This document shows positions 12,973-19,381 of a stretch of DNA of 41,091 nucleotides, piece after piece (the first letter of the stretch is position 1; each line of letters starts with the position of its first letter). Position numbers and translations under genes: made by a program. This DNA is from a virus: positions 1 through 41,091 of the IMG/VR virus record IMGVR_UViG_3300037068_000062; one strand, given 5' to 3'. The notes below the pieces were generated by a model. That model had not been told where the DNA came from, ran no database searches, and saw nothing but the letters and a program-made list of their open reading frames with translations.

Positions 12973-13072
12973 AATAAACCTCTCACACAGGTTTGTGTCC
13001 CGAATTGCCCAGGTTACGCCTTGGGCTTCAAACGCCCCCGCTTCGGTTGCCGCCGCGGCGGGGGTTTTTGTT
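12967..13072 (+). ncRNA. Candidate three-hairpin small RNA, antisense to 12832-12972 leader
   Basis: On the plus strand, three stems follow one another. GACAC...AAACC pairs with GGTTT...GTGTC (12968-12999, 10 bp with a 3-nt bulge). GCCCAGG pairs with CCTTGGGC (13007-13026, one bulge). CCCCCGC pairs with GCGGGGG (13035-13064), followed by T5GT3. No plus-strand ORF lies upstream that needs a terminator, so an independent RNA of about 105 nt is the simplest reading. It overlaps the start and ribosome binding site of the opposite-strand gene. Confidence 0.5.
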
Positions 13073-13073
13073 T
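13035..13073 (+). terminator. Intrinsic terminator on plus strand
   Basis: A 7-bp stem CCCCCGC/GCGGGGG (13035-13041 with 13058-13064) is followed by TTTTTGTTT. The T-run is only on the plus-strand side, although the flanking genes are all on the minus strand. The rest of 13073-13252 has no gene; a TTGACA on the minus strand at 13119-13114 may be a promoter for the methyltransferase operon. Confidence 0.75.
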
Positions 13074-13252
13074 CCGGTATCGGGACGCCTATCAGGCGCG
13101 TCTCATTCGCATGTGTCAAACCATATCTGAAATTTTTGTGCCAGCGGTGGACGCGCGCGGCGCGGATACTACCACTGCGGGTACGGGGGGGTTAAACCCG
13201 CACCATAGCGTACAAAGAGTTAAGGCGATTGTAAACGGGCACGGGGGGGGTG

Positions 13253-13528
13253 TTACTCGGCGGCCTCGCTGAGCCACGGCACCCATTTGACCCATTCGGC
13301 TTCGCGCCGGGCCGCTTCCTGCCGGTGGTACGCCCGCGCCGACTCGGCCAGTTCCTCATAATGATTAGCGATCTGCTCCAGCAGCCACTTGCGCCGCATG
13401 GAAGCAAGCCGTTCCGCGCCTTGATGCTGAAACGGGTCAATTCGCACCGCCTCTTCGTTGCTGCAGGCGGCTTTCATTAACCAATGATCGACATCAAAAA
13501 CCAGCCGATCAACCTTGCCGAACGGCAT
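13253..13528 (-). CDS. Unknown 91-aa helical protein
   Basis: ATG start at 13528. N-terminal strands (GKVDRLVFDVDHWLMKAA) precede a long Arg/Glu-rich helix (LEQIANHYEELAESARAYHR...), ending in a Trp-rich tail. Likely coiled-coil. It follows the next upstream gene by three bases and is the last gene before the 13073-13252 regulatory gap. No family recognised. Confidence 0.65.
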   Translation of the reverse strand: MPFGKVDRLVFDVDHWLMKAACSNEEAVRIDPFQHQGAERLASMRRKWLLEQIANHYEELAESARAYHRQEAARREAEWVKWVPWLSEAAE

Positions 13529-13531
13529 CGC

Positions 13532-13807
13532 TCAGGCCCGCCCGGCCCGCTCGTGTTCAGCGGCTACTTCCGGTTCGCCCCAGCTCGCCTCTTGACCGGT
13601 GATCTCTCTAAGAAAATCCTGAACGACCAAAACCATAGTCTGCATAAAGGCTTGCTTTATTGCATCGGAGCGCCCAACAAACCCCAAAGCGATACTGCCA
13701 ATCAGTACAGCGCCCTCCATCGTGCCCGGCTCGGCGTAGTAGGCATTCCACCAATTACCCTCTTCCCGCAGCGCCAGTCGTCCGGCTGCTCGCTTGGACT
13801 CGCCCAT
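13532..13807 (-). CDS. Unknown 91-aa protein
   Basis: The ATG at 13807 overlaps the DUF1064 stop (TAATG). The sequence begins MGESKRAAGRLALREEG, includes a NWWNAYYAEPG motif and a hydrophobic helix (EGAVLIGSIALGFVG) that is short for a membrane span, then a second helix (AFMQTMVLVVQDFLREI). Together with DUF1064 it forms a coupled pair, suggesting a shared DNA-metabolism role (inference). Confidence 0.65.
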   Translation of the reverse strand: MGESKRAAGRLALREEGNWWNAYYAEPGTMEGAVLIGSIALGFVGRSDAIKQAFMQTMVLVVQDFLREITGQEASWGEPEVAAEHERAGRA

Positions 13808-14190
13808 TATCGCCTCGCCATCCCGGTTATCCTTACCTGCTTCCCTATGATCGCCTCGGCGATAGCAATCCGCAGCCGAGAAATATCGGTCTGATATCCC
13901 CCCTTAACATCCTCAATGACTCTCTCCCAAGAGCCGTCGGGTTGGCGCTCCAAATAAGAGAAATCTGCGCGATACCCGCATGGGCGTCCATTCTTGTATC
14001 GATCGGACCTAATAACCACCCGCGCGCCATTGATGATAAAGGGAACATAAGGTTGATAGATTAAGCCGATAATATTCCCCGAGCGCACCAGCAGTCTTAG
14101 CTCGGCATAGCGTTGCATTTCGGCCTTGCTATCAAACACGATGCCGTCGAGCGTGCGGGCGGCCTTGGTGGCAACCCTTATGCGGGGCAT
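13807..14190 (-). CDS. DUF1064 family protein, PD-(D/E)XK nuclease-like
   Basis: This 127-aa protein shows the DUF1064 pattern: GIVFDSKAEMQRYAELRLL near the N-terminus with Glu24, a QPYVPF strand, YRADFSY with Asp76, and IEDVKGG with Glu93-Val-Lys96. Glu, Asp and ExK in this order match a PD-(D/E)XK-type nuclease core, and members occur widely in phage replication and recombination modules, possibly as junction or structure-specific nucleases. Enzymatic activity is inference. ATG start at 14190, three bases after the Cro-like gene. Confidence 0.85.
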   Translation of the reverse strand: MPRIRVATKAARTLDGIVFDSKAEMQRYAELRLLVRSGNIIGLIYQPYVPFIINGARVVIRSDRYKNGRPCGYRADFSYLERQPDGSWERVIEDVKGGYQTDISRLRIAIAEAIIGKQVRITGMARR

Positions 14191-14193
14191 GGC

Positions 14194-14421
14194 TCACTCA
14201 TCGCGCAGCTCGCTCTCGATCTTTAGCGGCTCTTCGCAATCCGCTCGGTCGGCAAGGTTTACAAGGCCATGAGTGACCTCGAAAATAGCTTGAGTCATTT
14301 TTAGGCTGGGCTCAAAGCGACCCCTTAAAAGGTCTGCGACATAGCTCGGCTGTACGCCAATTGCTTTGGCGAACGCGTTCTGCCGCTTGCGGCAGATCCA
14401 TAGGTAATCGCTCAATTTCAT
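14194..14421 (-). CDS. Cro/CI-like repressor (XRE helix-turn-helix, 75 aa)
   Basis: The ATG at 14421 begins MKLSDYLWICRKRQNAFAKA, then the helix-turn-helix IGVQPSYVADLLRGRFEPSL and a MTQAIFEVTHGLVNL helix. This is a single-domain Cro-like repressor. It is divergent from the 14526 operon and probably binds the TCGTTG-N-CAACGA palindrome over that promoter. On its own strand a TTGACG lies upstream and the first transcribed base would be close to the ATG, so the mRNA may be nearly leaderless, as known for lambda cI. An ATG nine codons upstream is less likely because it lies in the promoter. Confidence 0.8.
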   Translation of the reverse strand: MKLSDYLWICRKRQNAFAKAIGVQPSYVADLLRGRFEPSLKMTQAIFEVTHGLVNLADRADCEEPLKIESELRDE

Positions 14422-14470
14422 AGCGCGAACCCTACGCGCCGCAACCAACCTTCGTCAAGCGCGAATTTAG

Positions 14471-14483
14471 TCGTTGACAACGA
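14471..14483. promoter_or_regulatory. Palindromic operator over the -35 box
   Basis: TCGTTG-A-CAACGA is a perfect inverted repeat of two 6-bp arms around one central base. It contains the TTGACA -35 box of the plus-strand promoter, an ideal position for repression by the divergent Cro-like protein. Confidence 0.6.
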
Positions 14484-14501
14484 ACGGCAGCGAAGTATCC
14501 T
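14474..14501 (+). promoter_or_regulatory. Promoter of the 14526-18341 operon
   Basis: TTGACA (14474-14479), a 16-bp spacer and TATCCT (14496-14501). The CACGGGAGAG leader starts 38 bases after the -35 start, then the ATG at 14526. Confidence 0.65.
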
Positions 14502-14525
14502 GCGCCGACTCCACGGGAGAGGAAA

Positions 14526-14732
14526 ATGGACATAGGTGATCTGACGATCAAACAGGCGCGCGAGTTGGCCGCAATGTTCGGTAACGGCGCGGCGCAAAAC
14601 ACTTCCACCCACCCGATGCTCGGGCAACGCTGCCTCGTCCGCACCTACAGCGCGGGCGTCCATATCGGCGATGTGGTGTGGGTATATCCCGACGACGCGA
14701 GAGGCCGAGGAGTCGTATGCAAAATTTATTGA
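14526..14732 (+). CDS. Small phage protein, resembles N-terminal half of DUF6948
   Basis: This 68-aa protein starts at the ATG at 14526 behind GGGAGAGGA. The sequence MDIGDLTIKQARELAAMFG, then HPMLGQRCLVRTYSAGVHIG, matches the start of a common phage protein family whose members, as I recall, usually run on to about 100 residues with an ARRIW-type motif. That second half is missing here and the frame ends in VVCKIY just inside the next ORF. It may be a natural short form or a truncation. It is the first gene of the plus-strand operon. Function of the family is unknown. Confidence 0.75.
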   Translation: MDIGDLTIKQARELAAMFGNGAAQNTSTHPMLGQRCLVRTYSAGVHIGDVVWVYPDDARGRGVVCKIY

Positions 14733-14836
14733 AGATTAAGCATCGCGGCGACGGCAAAGGCCACGGCCACGGCCACGGCCACGGCTCCGGCCAGGGCGAC
14801 GGCTCCGGCTCCGGCGACGGCTCCGGCGACGGCTAA
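14717..14836 (+). CDS. Gly/His/Asp/Ser dipeptide-repeat peptide (39 aa)
   Basis: The ATG at 14717 overlaps the end of the previous gene and is preceded by GAGGAG at 4 bases. After MQNLLKIKHRGDGK comes a strict every-second-residue Gly pattern (GHGHGHGHGSGQGDG..., ending SGDG), encoded by imperfect GGCNNC hexamers. I recall phage genes with the same N-terminus and GYG or GDG repeats lying next to the same partner family. The four Gly-His units could bind metal. Function unknown; the family is poorly studied. Confidence 0.7.
   Translation: MQNLLKIKHRGDGKGHGHGHGHGSGQGDGSGSGDGSGDG
14755..14833 (+). repeat. Hexanucleotide tandem repeat GGCNNC
   Basis: About 13 units of GGCCAC, GGCTCC or GGCGAC in tandem, encoding the alternating Gly tract. 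Such arrays slip easily, so copy number may vary between isolates or during sequencing. Confidence 0.8.
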
Positions 14837-14852
14837 AGAAAGGGAGAACGCC

Positions 14853-15023
14853 ATGAGCGAGCAACGCGCGCCGACGAGCGAAGAGGTTATCTTCATTGCG
14901 CTCGTGCGCTCGCAGCGCTTCTTGATGCAATACCTCAACGGCGAGCAACCCTCAAAGGTAGAGGGAATCGCCTTGCGCGACGTGATCCGGCGCGCGCTTG
15001 CCGTCGCGAAAGGTAATGCATGA
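14853..15023 (+). CDS. Unknown 56-aa protein
   Basis: The ATG at 14853 follows AGGGAG at a good spacing. The product (MSEQRAPTSEEVIFIALVRS...) is helical with a RFLMQYLNGEQPSK linker and a C-terminal basic helix (LRDVIRRALAVAKG). Its stop overlaps the next ATG (ATGA), showing coupling. No family recognised. Confidence 0.6.
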   Translation: MSEQRAPTSEEVIFIALVRSQRFLMQYLNGEQPSKVEGIALRDVIRRALAVAKGNA

Positions 15024-15175
15024 GCGCCCCGATCGAGCACCCCGAGCGGCTGGCGCTCTCGGAGGCAGTCGTGATCCCGACGAAGCGGGAACTCGCCGAG
15101 CTGCGGATCGGCATGTGGCTCTCGTTCGTGTCGCTACTCCTGATCCTGCTGCTCGCGTTCGGAGACTGGCAATGA
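15020..15175 (+). CDS. 51-aa single-pass membrane protein
   Basis: The ATG at 15020 overlaps the previous stop, and its own stop overlaps the next ATG (ATGA both times). A polar N-terminus (MSAPIEHPERLALSEAVV) is followed by an amphipathic helix and one membrane span near the C-terminus (MWLSFVSLLLILLLAFG), ending DWQ. The N-terminus should face the cytoplasm given its charges. Role unknown. Confidence 0.65.
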   Translation: MSAPIEHPERLALSEAVVIPTKRELAELRIGMWLSFVSLLLILLLAFGDWQ

Positions 15176-15519
15176 ACATCGGTGACCGCGTGCTGTGGAT
15201 CGAGGACATGTCGGTGGCGTGGACGGTCACAGAAATTGACCTGCTATTCGCGGGTGATGGTCACATGATCACGGCTGAGTATCGGGAACCAGACCGCGCA
15301 CCAGCAAAGTTGACACAGCCATGTTGGATGTGGGTGCCGGCGCCGCCCGGTTGGCGTGACTGTCCGCCCGCGCCCGATCCGTGGAACCACCTGACGCATC
15401 TGATGCGAAACGACGATGCCTTCTACGAAGAGGTTGACGAGTGGGAGGGCCAACGGGTCGTGTGGGAGATGGATCACGTGCGGCCTCTGCTGCTGCGGTT
15501 GCAGAGGGATGGCCGGTGA
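15172..15519 (+). CDS. Unknown 115-aa Trp-rich protein
   Basis: The ATG at 15172 overlaps the previous stop (ATGA). It starts MNIGDRVLWIEDMSVAWTVT, with an SH3-like strand pattern typical of small RNA- or protein-binding phage proteins. A Pro/Trp/Cys-rich middle (QPCWMWVPAPPGWRDC) and an acidic helix (DDAFYEEVDEWEG) follow, then a Leu/Arg-rich end. No known domain. Confidence 0.65.
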   Translation: MNIGDRVLWIEDMSVAWTVTEIDLLFAGDGHMITAEYREPDRAPAKLTQPCWMWVPAPPGWRDCPPAPDPWNHLTHLMRNDDAFYEEVDEWEGQRVVWEMDHVRPLLLRLQRDGR

Positions 15520-15946
15520 GCATCACGTCGCTTCTCGGACGGTGATCCCGCAATGCCCTCGCGCTCAAATTGGCGTTGCGCTAGATCGGCCAGAGCCCGG
15601 CTATTTCGCTGTGCGGCTAGGAAGTCGTAAGCCTTGGGTGCCGGCATTGATCTTTCGGCCATGCCCGTTCGTTGAACTAGACAATCTTGAATGGCCGTAC
15701 CACCCCGAATGGCAATGCGAACCCTTAGATCGCGCGCCCAATCCTCTACGCGCGCTGGTTGGCGAGCGCGAGGTTGAGGGCACCGCAATGGTGATAAAGC
15801 TTTGGCAAGCTGGTCGCGGAATACCCAAGCATGAATATGATTTTCTGGTGGCCCGCCGCGCATGGGCGCGCCGGCATGACCCGTCATCTTACCAAGCGCA
15901 GCCGATAGACCTTTCGGTCCTAAGGAACAGAGATTTTCTCGGATGA
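15509..15946 (+). CDS. Unknown 145-aa protein with recurrent phage C-terminus
   Basis: The ATG at 15509 follows GCAGAGGG and overlaps the previous gene by 11 bases. The middle contains FRPCPFVELDNLEWPYHPEW, and the C-terminus has GRGIPKHEYDFLVARRAWARR and a Pro/Asp-rich end (HDPSSYQAQPIDLSVL). I recall the E-Y-x-F/Y-L-x-A-x-x-x-WA signature at the end of several phage hypotheticals. The longer upstream frame is a shadow. The HNH endonuclease gene begins on its stop (ATGA). Confidence 0.65.
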   Translation: MAGEHHVASRTVIPQCPRAQIGVALDRPEPGYFAVRLGSRKPWVPALIFRPCPFVELDNLEWPYHPEWQCEPLDRAPNPLRALVGEREVEGTAMVIKLWQAGRGIPKHEYDFLVARRAWARRHDPSSYQAQPIDLSVLRNRDFLG

Positions 15947-16425
15947 TTGCCGCAGAATATATCCGATCTATTTTGGATTACGACCCTGATACCGGCGTAT
16001 TCCGCTGGAAATATCGTGAGGGTCTAGCAGCCGCGAGTTGGAATTCAAAATGGGCCGGAAAGATCGCGGGCACCAGCGGGCAGCACGGCGGGTACATCAG
16101 TATTTCTATAAACAAGGTTCTTTATAGGGGGCATGTGCTCGCGTGGCTATGGGTGACGGGAGAGTGGCCTAAAAACGAGATCGATCATCGCAATAGGGCG
16201 CGCGGAGATAATCGATTTGACAATCTCCGATTAGCGACACGACAGCAGAACAGCATGAATAGGACAGCGCAGGGGGTATACTTTCAGGCGGGAAAATGGG
16301 TGGCGCGCATTAAGATAAATGGAAAACAAGTCTACCTAGGAAGACACATCAATCGCCTTGATGCGCGCGCCGCTAGATTAAGGATGCAGCGAATCCTATT
16401 TGGTGAATTTGCCAGTACGGAGTAA
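15943..16425 (+). CDS. HNH homing endonuclease with AP2-like DNA-binding region
   Basis: This 160-aa protein has an N-terminal LDYDPDTGVFRWK motif, common in HNH_3 homing enzymes, followed by an HNH core: YRGHVLAW with His64, EIDHRN with Asp81-His82, and GDNRFDNLRLAT with the Asn residues. The C-terminus (GVYFQAGKWVARIKINGK, then YLGRH) resembles an AP2-type beta-sheet DNA-binding domain. It would cut DNA at a target site to spread its own gene. The ATG overlaps the preceding stop (ATGA), so it is embedded in the operon rather than free-standing. Composition is more AT-rich than the flanks, supporting recent transfer. Confidence 0.9.
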   Translation: MIAAEYIRSILDYDPDTGVFRWKYREGLAAASWNSKWAGKIAGTSGQHGGYISISINKVLYRGHVLAWLWVTGEWPKNEIDHRNRARGDNRFDNLRLATRQQNSMNRTAQGVYFQAGKWVARIKINGKQVYLGRHINRLDARAARLRMQRILFGEFASTE

Positions 16426-16430
16426 CGAAA

Positions 16431-17750
16431 ATGTCTTCCGTCCCAATGCTTCGTGACGCCGATAACTTTGCTATAGCACAAAGGATGGCGTCTGCCTTTT
16501 CTAAGTCAACTCTAATACCGGAGCACTTTCGAGATCAGCAGGCCGATTGCTTGGTTGCTATGCATATGGCGGAGCAAATGCAAGAAAGTCCGCTCATGGT
16601 AATGCAAAATCTATTCTTTGTTGGCGGTAGACCTGGGTGGATCACGGCCTTTATGATAGCCCGAGCCAATCGGTCAGGCAAATTTCGCACTCCCATAAGA
16701 TGGAAAACAGACGGGGCTGGAGATAGCCTTTCCGTTACCTGCTACGCTGATTTGGCTGGTTTACAAGGAGACGACGCTCGCGTTGAAGCCACCGTATCTA
16801 TGGCAATGGCCAAAGCTGATGGTTGGACAATGCGATGGGACAAAAAATTGAATAAAAAAGTCCCCGCCGAAAAATACGTATCAATGCCTGAGCATATGCT
16901 GAAGTGGCGTTCTGCGGCGTTTCTTATTCGACTGTATGCCCCCGAGACGATGATGGGGATTCGCACTGTTGAAGAAATAGAAGATTCGATTTCGGAAATG
17001 CGCGACATCACCCCGCCTCGCCCGACGATTGACGACTTCAAGCCGGGCGCGACGATGGCGACAGAGACACCCGAGTCGGTCGACTCGCCATCCGATGTCC
17101 TTGCGACCGCCCAGAAAGTGGCCGATCAAGGCTGGGAAGCCCTTCGTCTGTGGTGGCGGACGCTGAGCGAGAACAATCGCGATATACTTCAAGCTAACGT
17201 TGACGATTTGATTGCCTGCGCGCGCGCGGTTGATGCGCAGCGCGCCACAGAGTCGGTCGGCTCGGGCACCAGTTCCGAAGGCGGCGGCGCTGACACAGAC
17301 GATGAGGGTACATCAACCGATGTGCAGCCGCCTTCGGAAACCAACCCGGCCCCAGCGCCGGAGCCCCGGCCCGCGCGTCCCCCCCGCGTTACCCCCACGC
17401 GAGCGCAGGCCGGGGCACGTACACCGCCGCAGGAAGTCGTGCGCGAGCAGTTGCAGGCGTCGGTCGCGGCTACCGAGCCGCCAACTTCGGAGGAGGCGCT
17501 GGCGTCAGGTAAATATTTTTCGCGGGAGCGCGCCCTTGCTGCTGACGAACCCTTCGCGCTGACGGCACCCCAGCAGGTGCAGCGCTCCGCTGAGTTCACC
17601 CGACTCACGGAATACATGCAGATGGAAACAACGCGCGCCGGCTTGGAGCAGTGGCGCGCAATGAATGAGCGCGATATCAGCGGCCTCCGGGGCTACGAGG
17701 ATCGCGACTTCTGGCAAGACTACCAGGAGCGATTGGAGAGAATGCCGTGA
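16431..17750 (+). CDS. recT: RecT-family ssDNA annealing protein with long C-terminal extension
   Basis: This is a 439-aa protein. Residues about 30-190 match RecT: ALVAMHMAEQM-like opening (CLVAMHMAEQMQESPLMVMQ), an FFVGGRPGWI and FMIARANRSG core, AKADGWTMRWDKK, and a conserved EHMLKWRSAAFLIRLYAPE segment. RecT proteins anneal single strands during phage recombination. Residues 200-340 are Pro/Ala/Ser/Glu-rich and likely disordered, and the last 100 are helical and acidic. The N-terminal coding part is AT-richer than the GC-rich linker, suggesting a mosaic gene. No partner exonuclease was found nearby. ATG start at 16431. Confidence 0.9.
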   Translation: MSSVPMLRDADNFAIAQRMASAFSKSTLIPEHFRDQQADCLVAMHMAEQMQESPLMVMQNLFFVGGRPGWITAFMIARANRSGKFRTPIRWKTDGAGDSLSVTCYADLAGLQGDDARVEATVSMAMAKADGWTMRWDKKLNKKVPAEKYVSMPEHMLKWRSAAFLIRLYAPETMMGIRTVEEIEDSISEMRDITPPRPTIDDFKPGATMATETPESVDSPSDVLATAQKVADQGWEALRLWWRTLSENNRDILQANVDDLIACARAVDAQRATESVGSGTSSEGGGADTDDEGTSTDVQPPSETNPAPAPEPRPARPPRVTPTRAQAGARTPPQEVVREQLQASVAATEPPTSEEALASGKYFSRERALAADEPFALTAPQQVQRSAEFTRLTEYMQMETTRAGLEQWRAMNERDISGLRGYEDRDFWQDYQERLERMP

Positions 17751-18064
17751 GCGAGACGATCGAGCGGTGCGCCAAAAGTATGTTCATGGAAATGAGGGGC
17801 AGGTCGTCGCCGGATGGCACCGTTTGGGAAAGCCGCAGCGCCGAGGTGAAAAACGTATATATCAACTGCAGCGTCGCAACGCTCGCCGAATACGCGCGGG
17901 CGGCGCAGGAGCCCGAGATGATCGACAAGATCGCTGACCTGATCGCCGCGATGCCGGCGTGGGCCGGCACGATTACCGGTCGCGCGGTGCTGCTCTGCGA
18001 TATAGCGGATTTCCTCGCCGCGCTGTTCCACGCGACCGGCGTGAGAGTGTCGAAAGGGAGGTAG
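17747..18064 (+). CDS. Unknown 105-aa protein
   Basis: GTG start at 17747 overlapping the RecT stop (GTGA). An N-terminal MSETIERCAKSMFMEMRG is followed by a short strand region and a strongly helical half (VATLAEYARAAQEPEMIDKI; AVLLCDIADFLAALFH). It looks like a small helical accessory to the recombination module. No family recognised. Confidence 0.65.
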   Translation: MSETIERCAKSMFMEMRGRSSPDGTVWESRSAEVKNVYINCSVATLAEYARAAQEPEMIDKIADLIAAMPAWAGTITGRAVLLCDIADFLAALFHATGVRVSKGR

Positions 18065-18068
18065 AGCT

Positions 18069-18341
18069 GTGAACGGCGAAGTAATCGGCCACGTTACCGA
18101 CGAGGAAAGAGAAGAGCTAACGTGCGTCGCGCACCTCCGCGCGGCGTTGGACGCATCTCTTGATGTTGCAATTAAATTGCACACCCAAGAAATACAGGTT
18201 CTTATTCTAAAGAATGAGGCGGTATTTAACCGTATCATAGACCGCCTAGAGTTATCGAAAGACGTAGTGTCGAACGGTTTTTTTGCTGACTACCGTACCG
18301 GCGAGATAAGAACGCGCAAAAAGGTGCGTCCGGTTTTGTGA
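18069..18341 (+). CDS. Unknown 90-aa protein, last gene of plus operon
   Basis: GTG start at 18069, with GGGAGG about 9 bases upstream. The product begins MNGEVIGHVTDEEREELTC and consists mostly of a long helix (AHLRAALDASLDVAIKL... VLILKNEAVFNRIIDRLEL), then a basic end (GEIRTRKKVRPVL). A coiled-coil dimer is likely. It meets the convergent lysis genes only 2 bases after its stop. Confidence 0.65.
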   Translation: MNGEVIGHVTDEEREELTCVAHLRAALDASLDVAIKLHTQEIQVLILKNEAVFNRIIDRLELSKDVVSNGFFADYRTGEIRTRKKVRPVL

Positions 18342-18343
18342 GG

Positions 18344-18649
18344 CTATGGGATCGGCGAAAACGGAACCTTCCGCGCCACCATCAGCGTAATCCCAGCGAC
18401 GATCGGTGCGCAGGGGCCTTGCGCCAGTCCCTGTGCTTCCATAATCTGTTCGTAGAAATCAACCACACCGGCCGCCGGCACGAATAACGGCGCGAGTTGC
18501 TCGTAACACTCGATCCGCCGCAGGGCCGCTGGCGAGCCGTCCGCTTTTGCTCTAACGATGGCCCCGGTCGTATCCATGTTGACCGCTTGCTGCACCTGAG
18601 CGCATCCGAAGAGCGCCAGAACGGCCGCAAACTGAATGATAAGCCTCAT
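18344..18649 (-). CDS. Phage lipoprotein, unknown
   Basis: The ATG at 18649 overlaps the upstream stop (ATGA). The N-terminus MRLIIQFAAVLALFGCAQ is a classic lipoprotein signal with lipobox LFGC and Cys16. The mature 86 residues are helical and contain two Cys. In a cassette downstream of a holin-like gene, a small lipoprotein is a candidate o-spanin, but the mature part is not proline-rich in the usual way, so this stays an inference. Confidence 0.7.
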   Translation of the reverse strand: MRLIIQFAAVLALFGCAQVQQAVNMDTTGAIVRAKADGSPAALRRIECYEQLAPLFVPAAGVVDFYEQIMEAQGLAQGPCAPIVAGITLMVARKVPFSPIP

Positions 18650-18921
18650 GGTTTGTGCAGCCATTTTGGGTTGACGCATAGCCCGATCCGATCTCTGCCG
18701 CGCGGCATTCCCGAAACCTCAATCGGGACTGCGACTTGGATTTCGCCTTTGGGGCAGCGCCAAGACCACGACGCGACGGCTGGGGTAATCGATATGTCCC
18801 CTGTTGCGATCGCTTCCCCGCCGACAATGCATTGTTTTCCGCCATTGTCGTAGCAGGTTCCGGCATGGGCCGCATCGACTGTCGCCAGAGCCGCCGCTAC
18901 GATCAACAGAAGGTGTTTCAT
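18646..18921 (-). CDS. Small secreted Cys-containing protein
   Basis: The ATG at 18921 overlaps the holin-like stop (ATGA). A signal peptide (MKHLLLIVAAALATVDAAHA, cleavage after AHA) leaves a 71-aa mature protein with four Cys, probably two disulphides, and a beta-rich sequence (ASWSWRCPKGEIQVAVPIEV). It should be periplasmic. It sits between the holin-like protein and the lipoprotein, so a role in lysis or in the envelope is suggested by context only. Confidence 0.65.
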   Translation of the reverse strand: MKHLLLIVAAALATVDAAHAGTCYDNGGKQCIVGGEAIATGDISITPAVASWSWRCPKGEIQVAVPIEVSGMPRGRDRIGLCVNPKWLHKP

Positions 18922-19175
18922 GGCACTACCGGGCGCTGGGGCGGCGGCGGGGCGCTTGCCGCGATGATCTCATCCTTTACAGGGTTGCTCGCCGATGAGC
19001 CGAAGTAGTAATTTACGATCGTGGTGGCGTTTGTGATAATGGCCCCGAGAACCAGCATCATCGCTGCTTGCTCTTTGAGCACAACGGCCACGACCAGAGC
19101 AGCGATCATCAACAGAATTGATTCGCTGCCGGTGAGAATTTGCCCCCAATTGCGCAGCGTTTTTGGGTCCATCAA
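18918..19175 (-). CDS. Holin-like two-span membrane protein
   Basis: This 85-aa protein has two hydrophobic helices (ILLMIAALVVAVVL and AAMMLVLGAIITNATTIVNYYF), a short charged turn between them, and a polar Pro-rich tail. The NYYFGSSAS segment after the second span is common in phage holin-type proteins. Holins form the inner-membrane holes that time lysis. No endolysin gene is recognisable in the window. The ATG at 19175 overlaps the upstream stop (ATGA). Confidence 0.65.
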   Translation of the reverse strand: MMDPKTLRNWGQILTGSESILLMIAALVVAVVLKEQAAMMLVLGAIITNATTIVNYYFGSSASNPVKDEIIAASAPPPPQRPVVP

Positions 19176-19363
19176 GGGACTTCGCTTGCCTTCTTGAGGG
19201 TAAGCTGGCGGTACATCGCGGCCTCCCCATCAGTGAACGCCTGCGCCAATGCGGTCGCCACCATGTCGCGCACCGGGATCGAGTTGCGCAACTCGGCACC
19301 GGTGCGGGTCCAGCTATCCAGCAGGGCTTGCGCGCGGGCTTGGGATTCTTCCATGTCCATCAT
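19172..19363 (-). CDS. Unknown 63-aa helical protein, first of lysis cassette
   Basis: ATG start at 19363 (MMDMEESQARAQALLDSW...), chosen because the longer frame to 19621 reads inside the PEP-CTERM gene. The product is helical, contains RNSIPVRDMVATALAQA, and ends KKASEVP. It directly follows a terminator hairpin at 19382-19408, and its stop overlaps the holin-like ATG. Confidence 0.55.
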   Translation of the reverse strand: MMDMEESQARAQALLDSWTRTGAELRNSIPVRDMVATALAQAFTDGEAAMYRQLTLKKASEVP

Positions 19364-19381
19364 GCACGAGCGCTTTACAGC

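Noticed and set aside
12832-13119. Long 95-aa version of the ORF before the methyltransferase
   Set aside because: It would translate through the terminator hairpin and lacks a ribosome binding site. The internal GTG at 12972 has GAGAGG at good spacing.
14718-14733. Programmed -1 frameshift joining the 14526 gene to the Gly-repeat frame
   Set aside because: AAAATTTA looks slippery, but the phase is wrong for the 14526 frame, and the downstream frame has its own ATG and ribosome binding site.
14755-14833. CRISPR or satellite array
   Set aside because: The repeat is a coding hexamer array without unique spacers.
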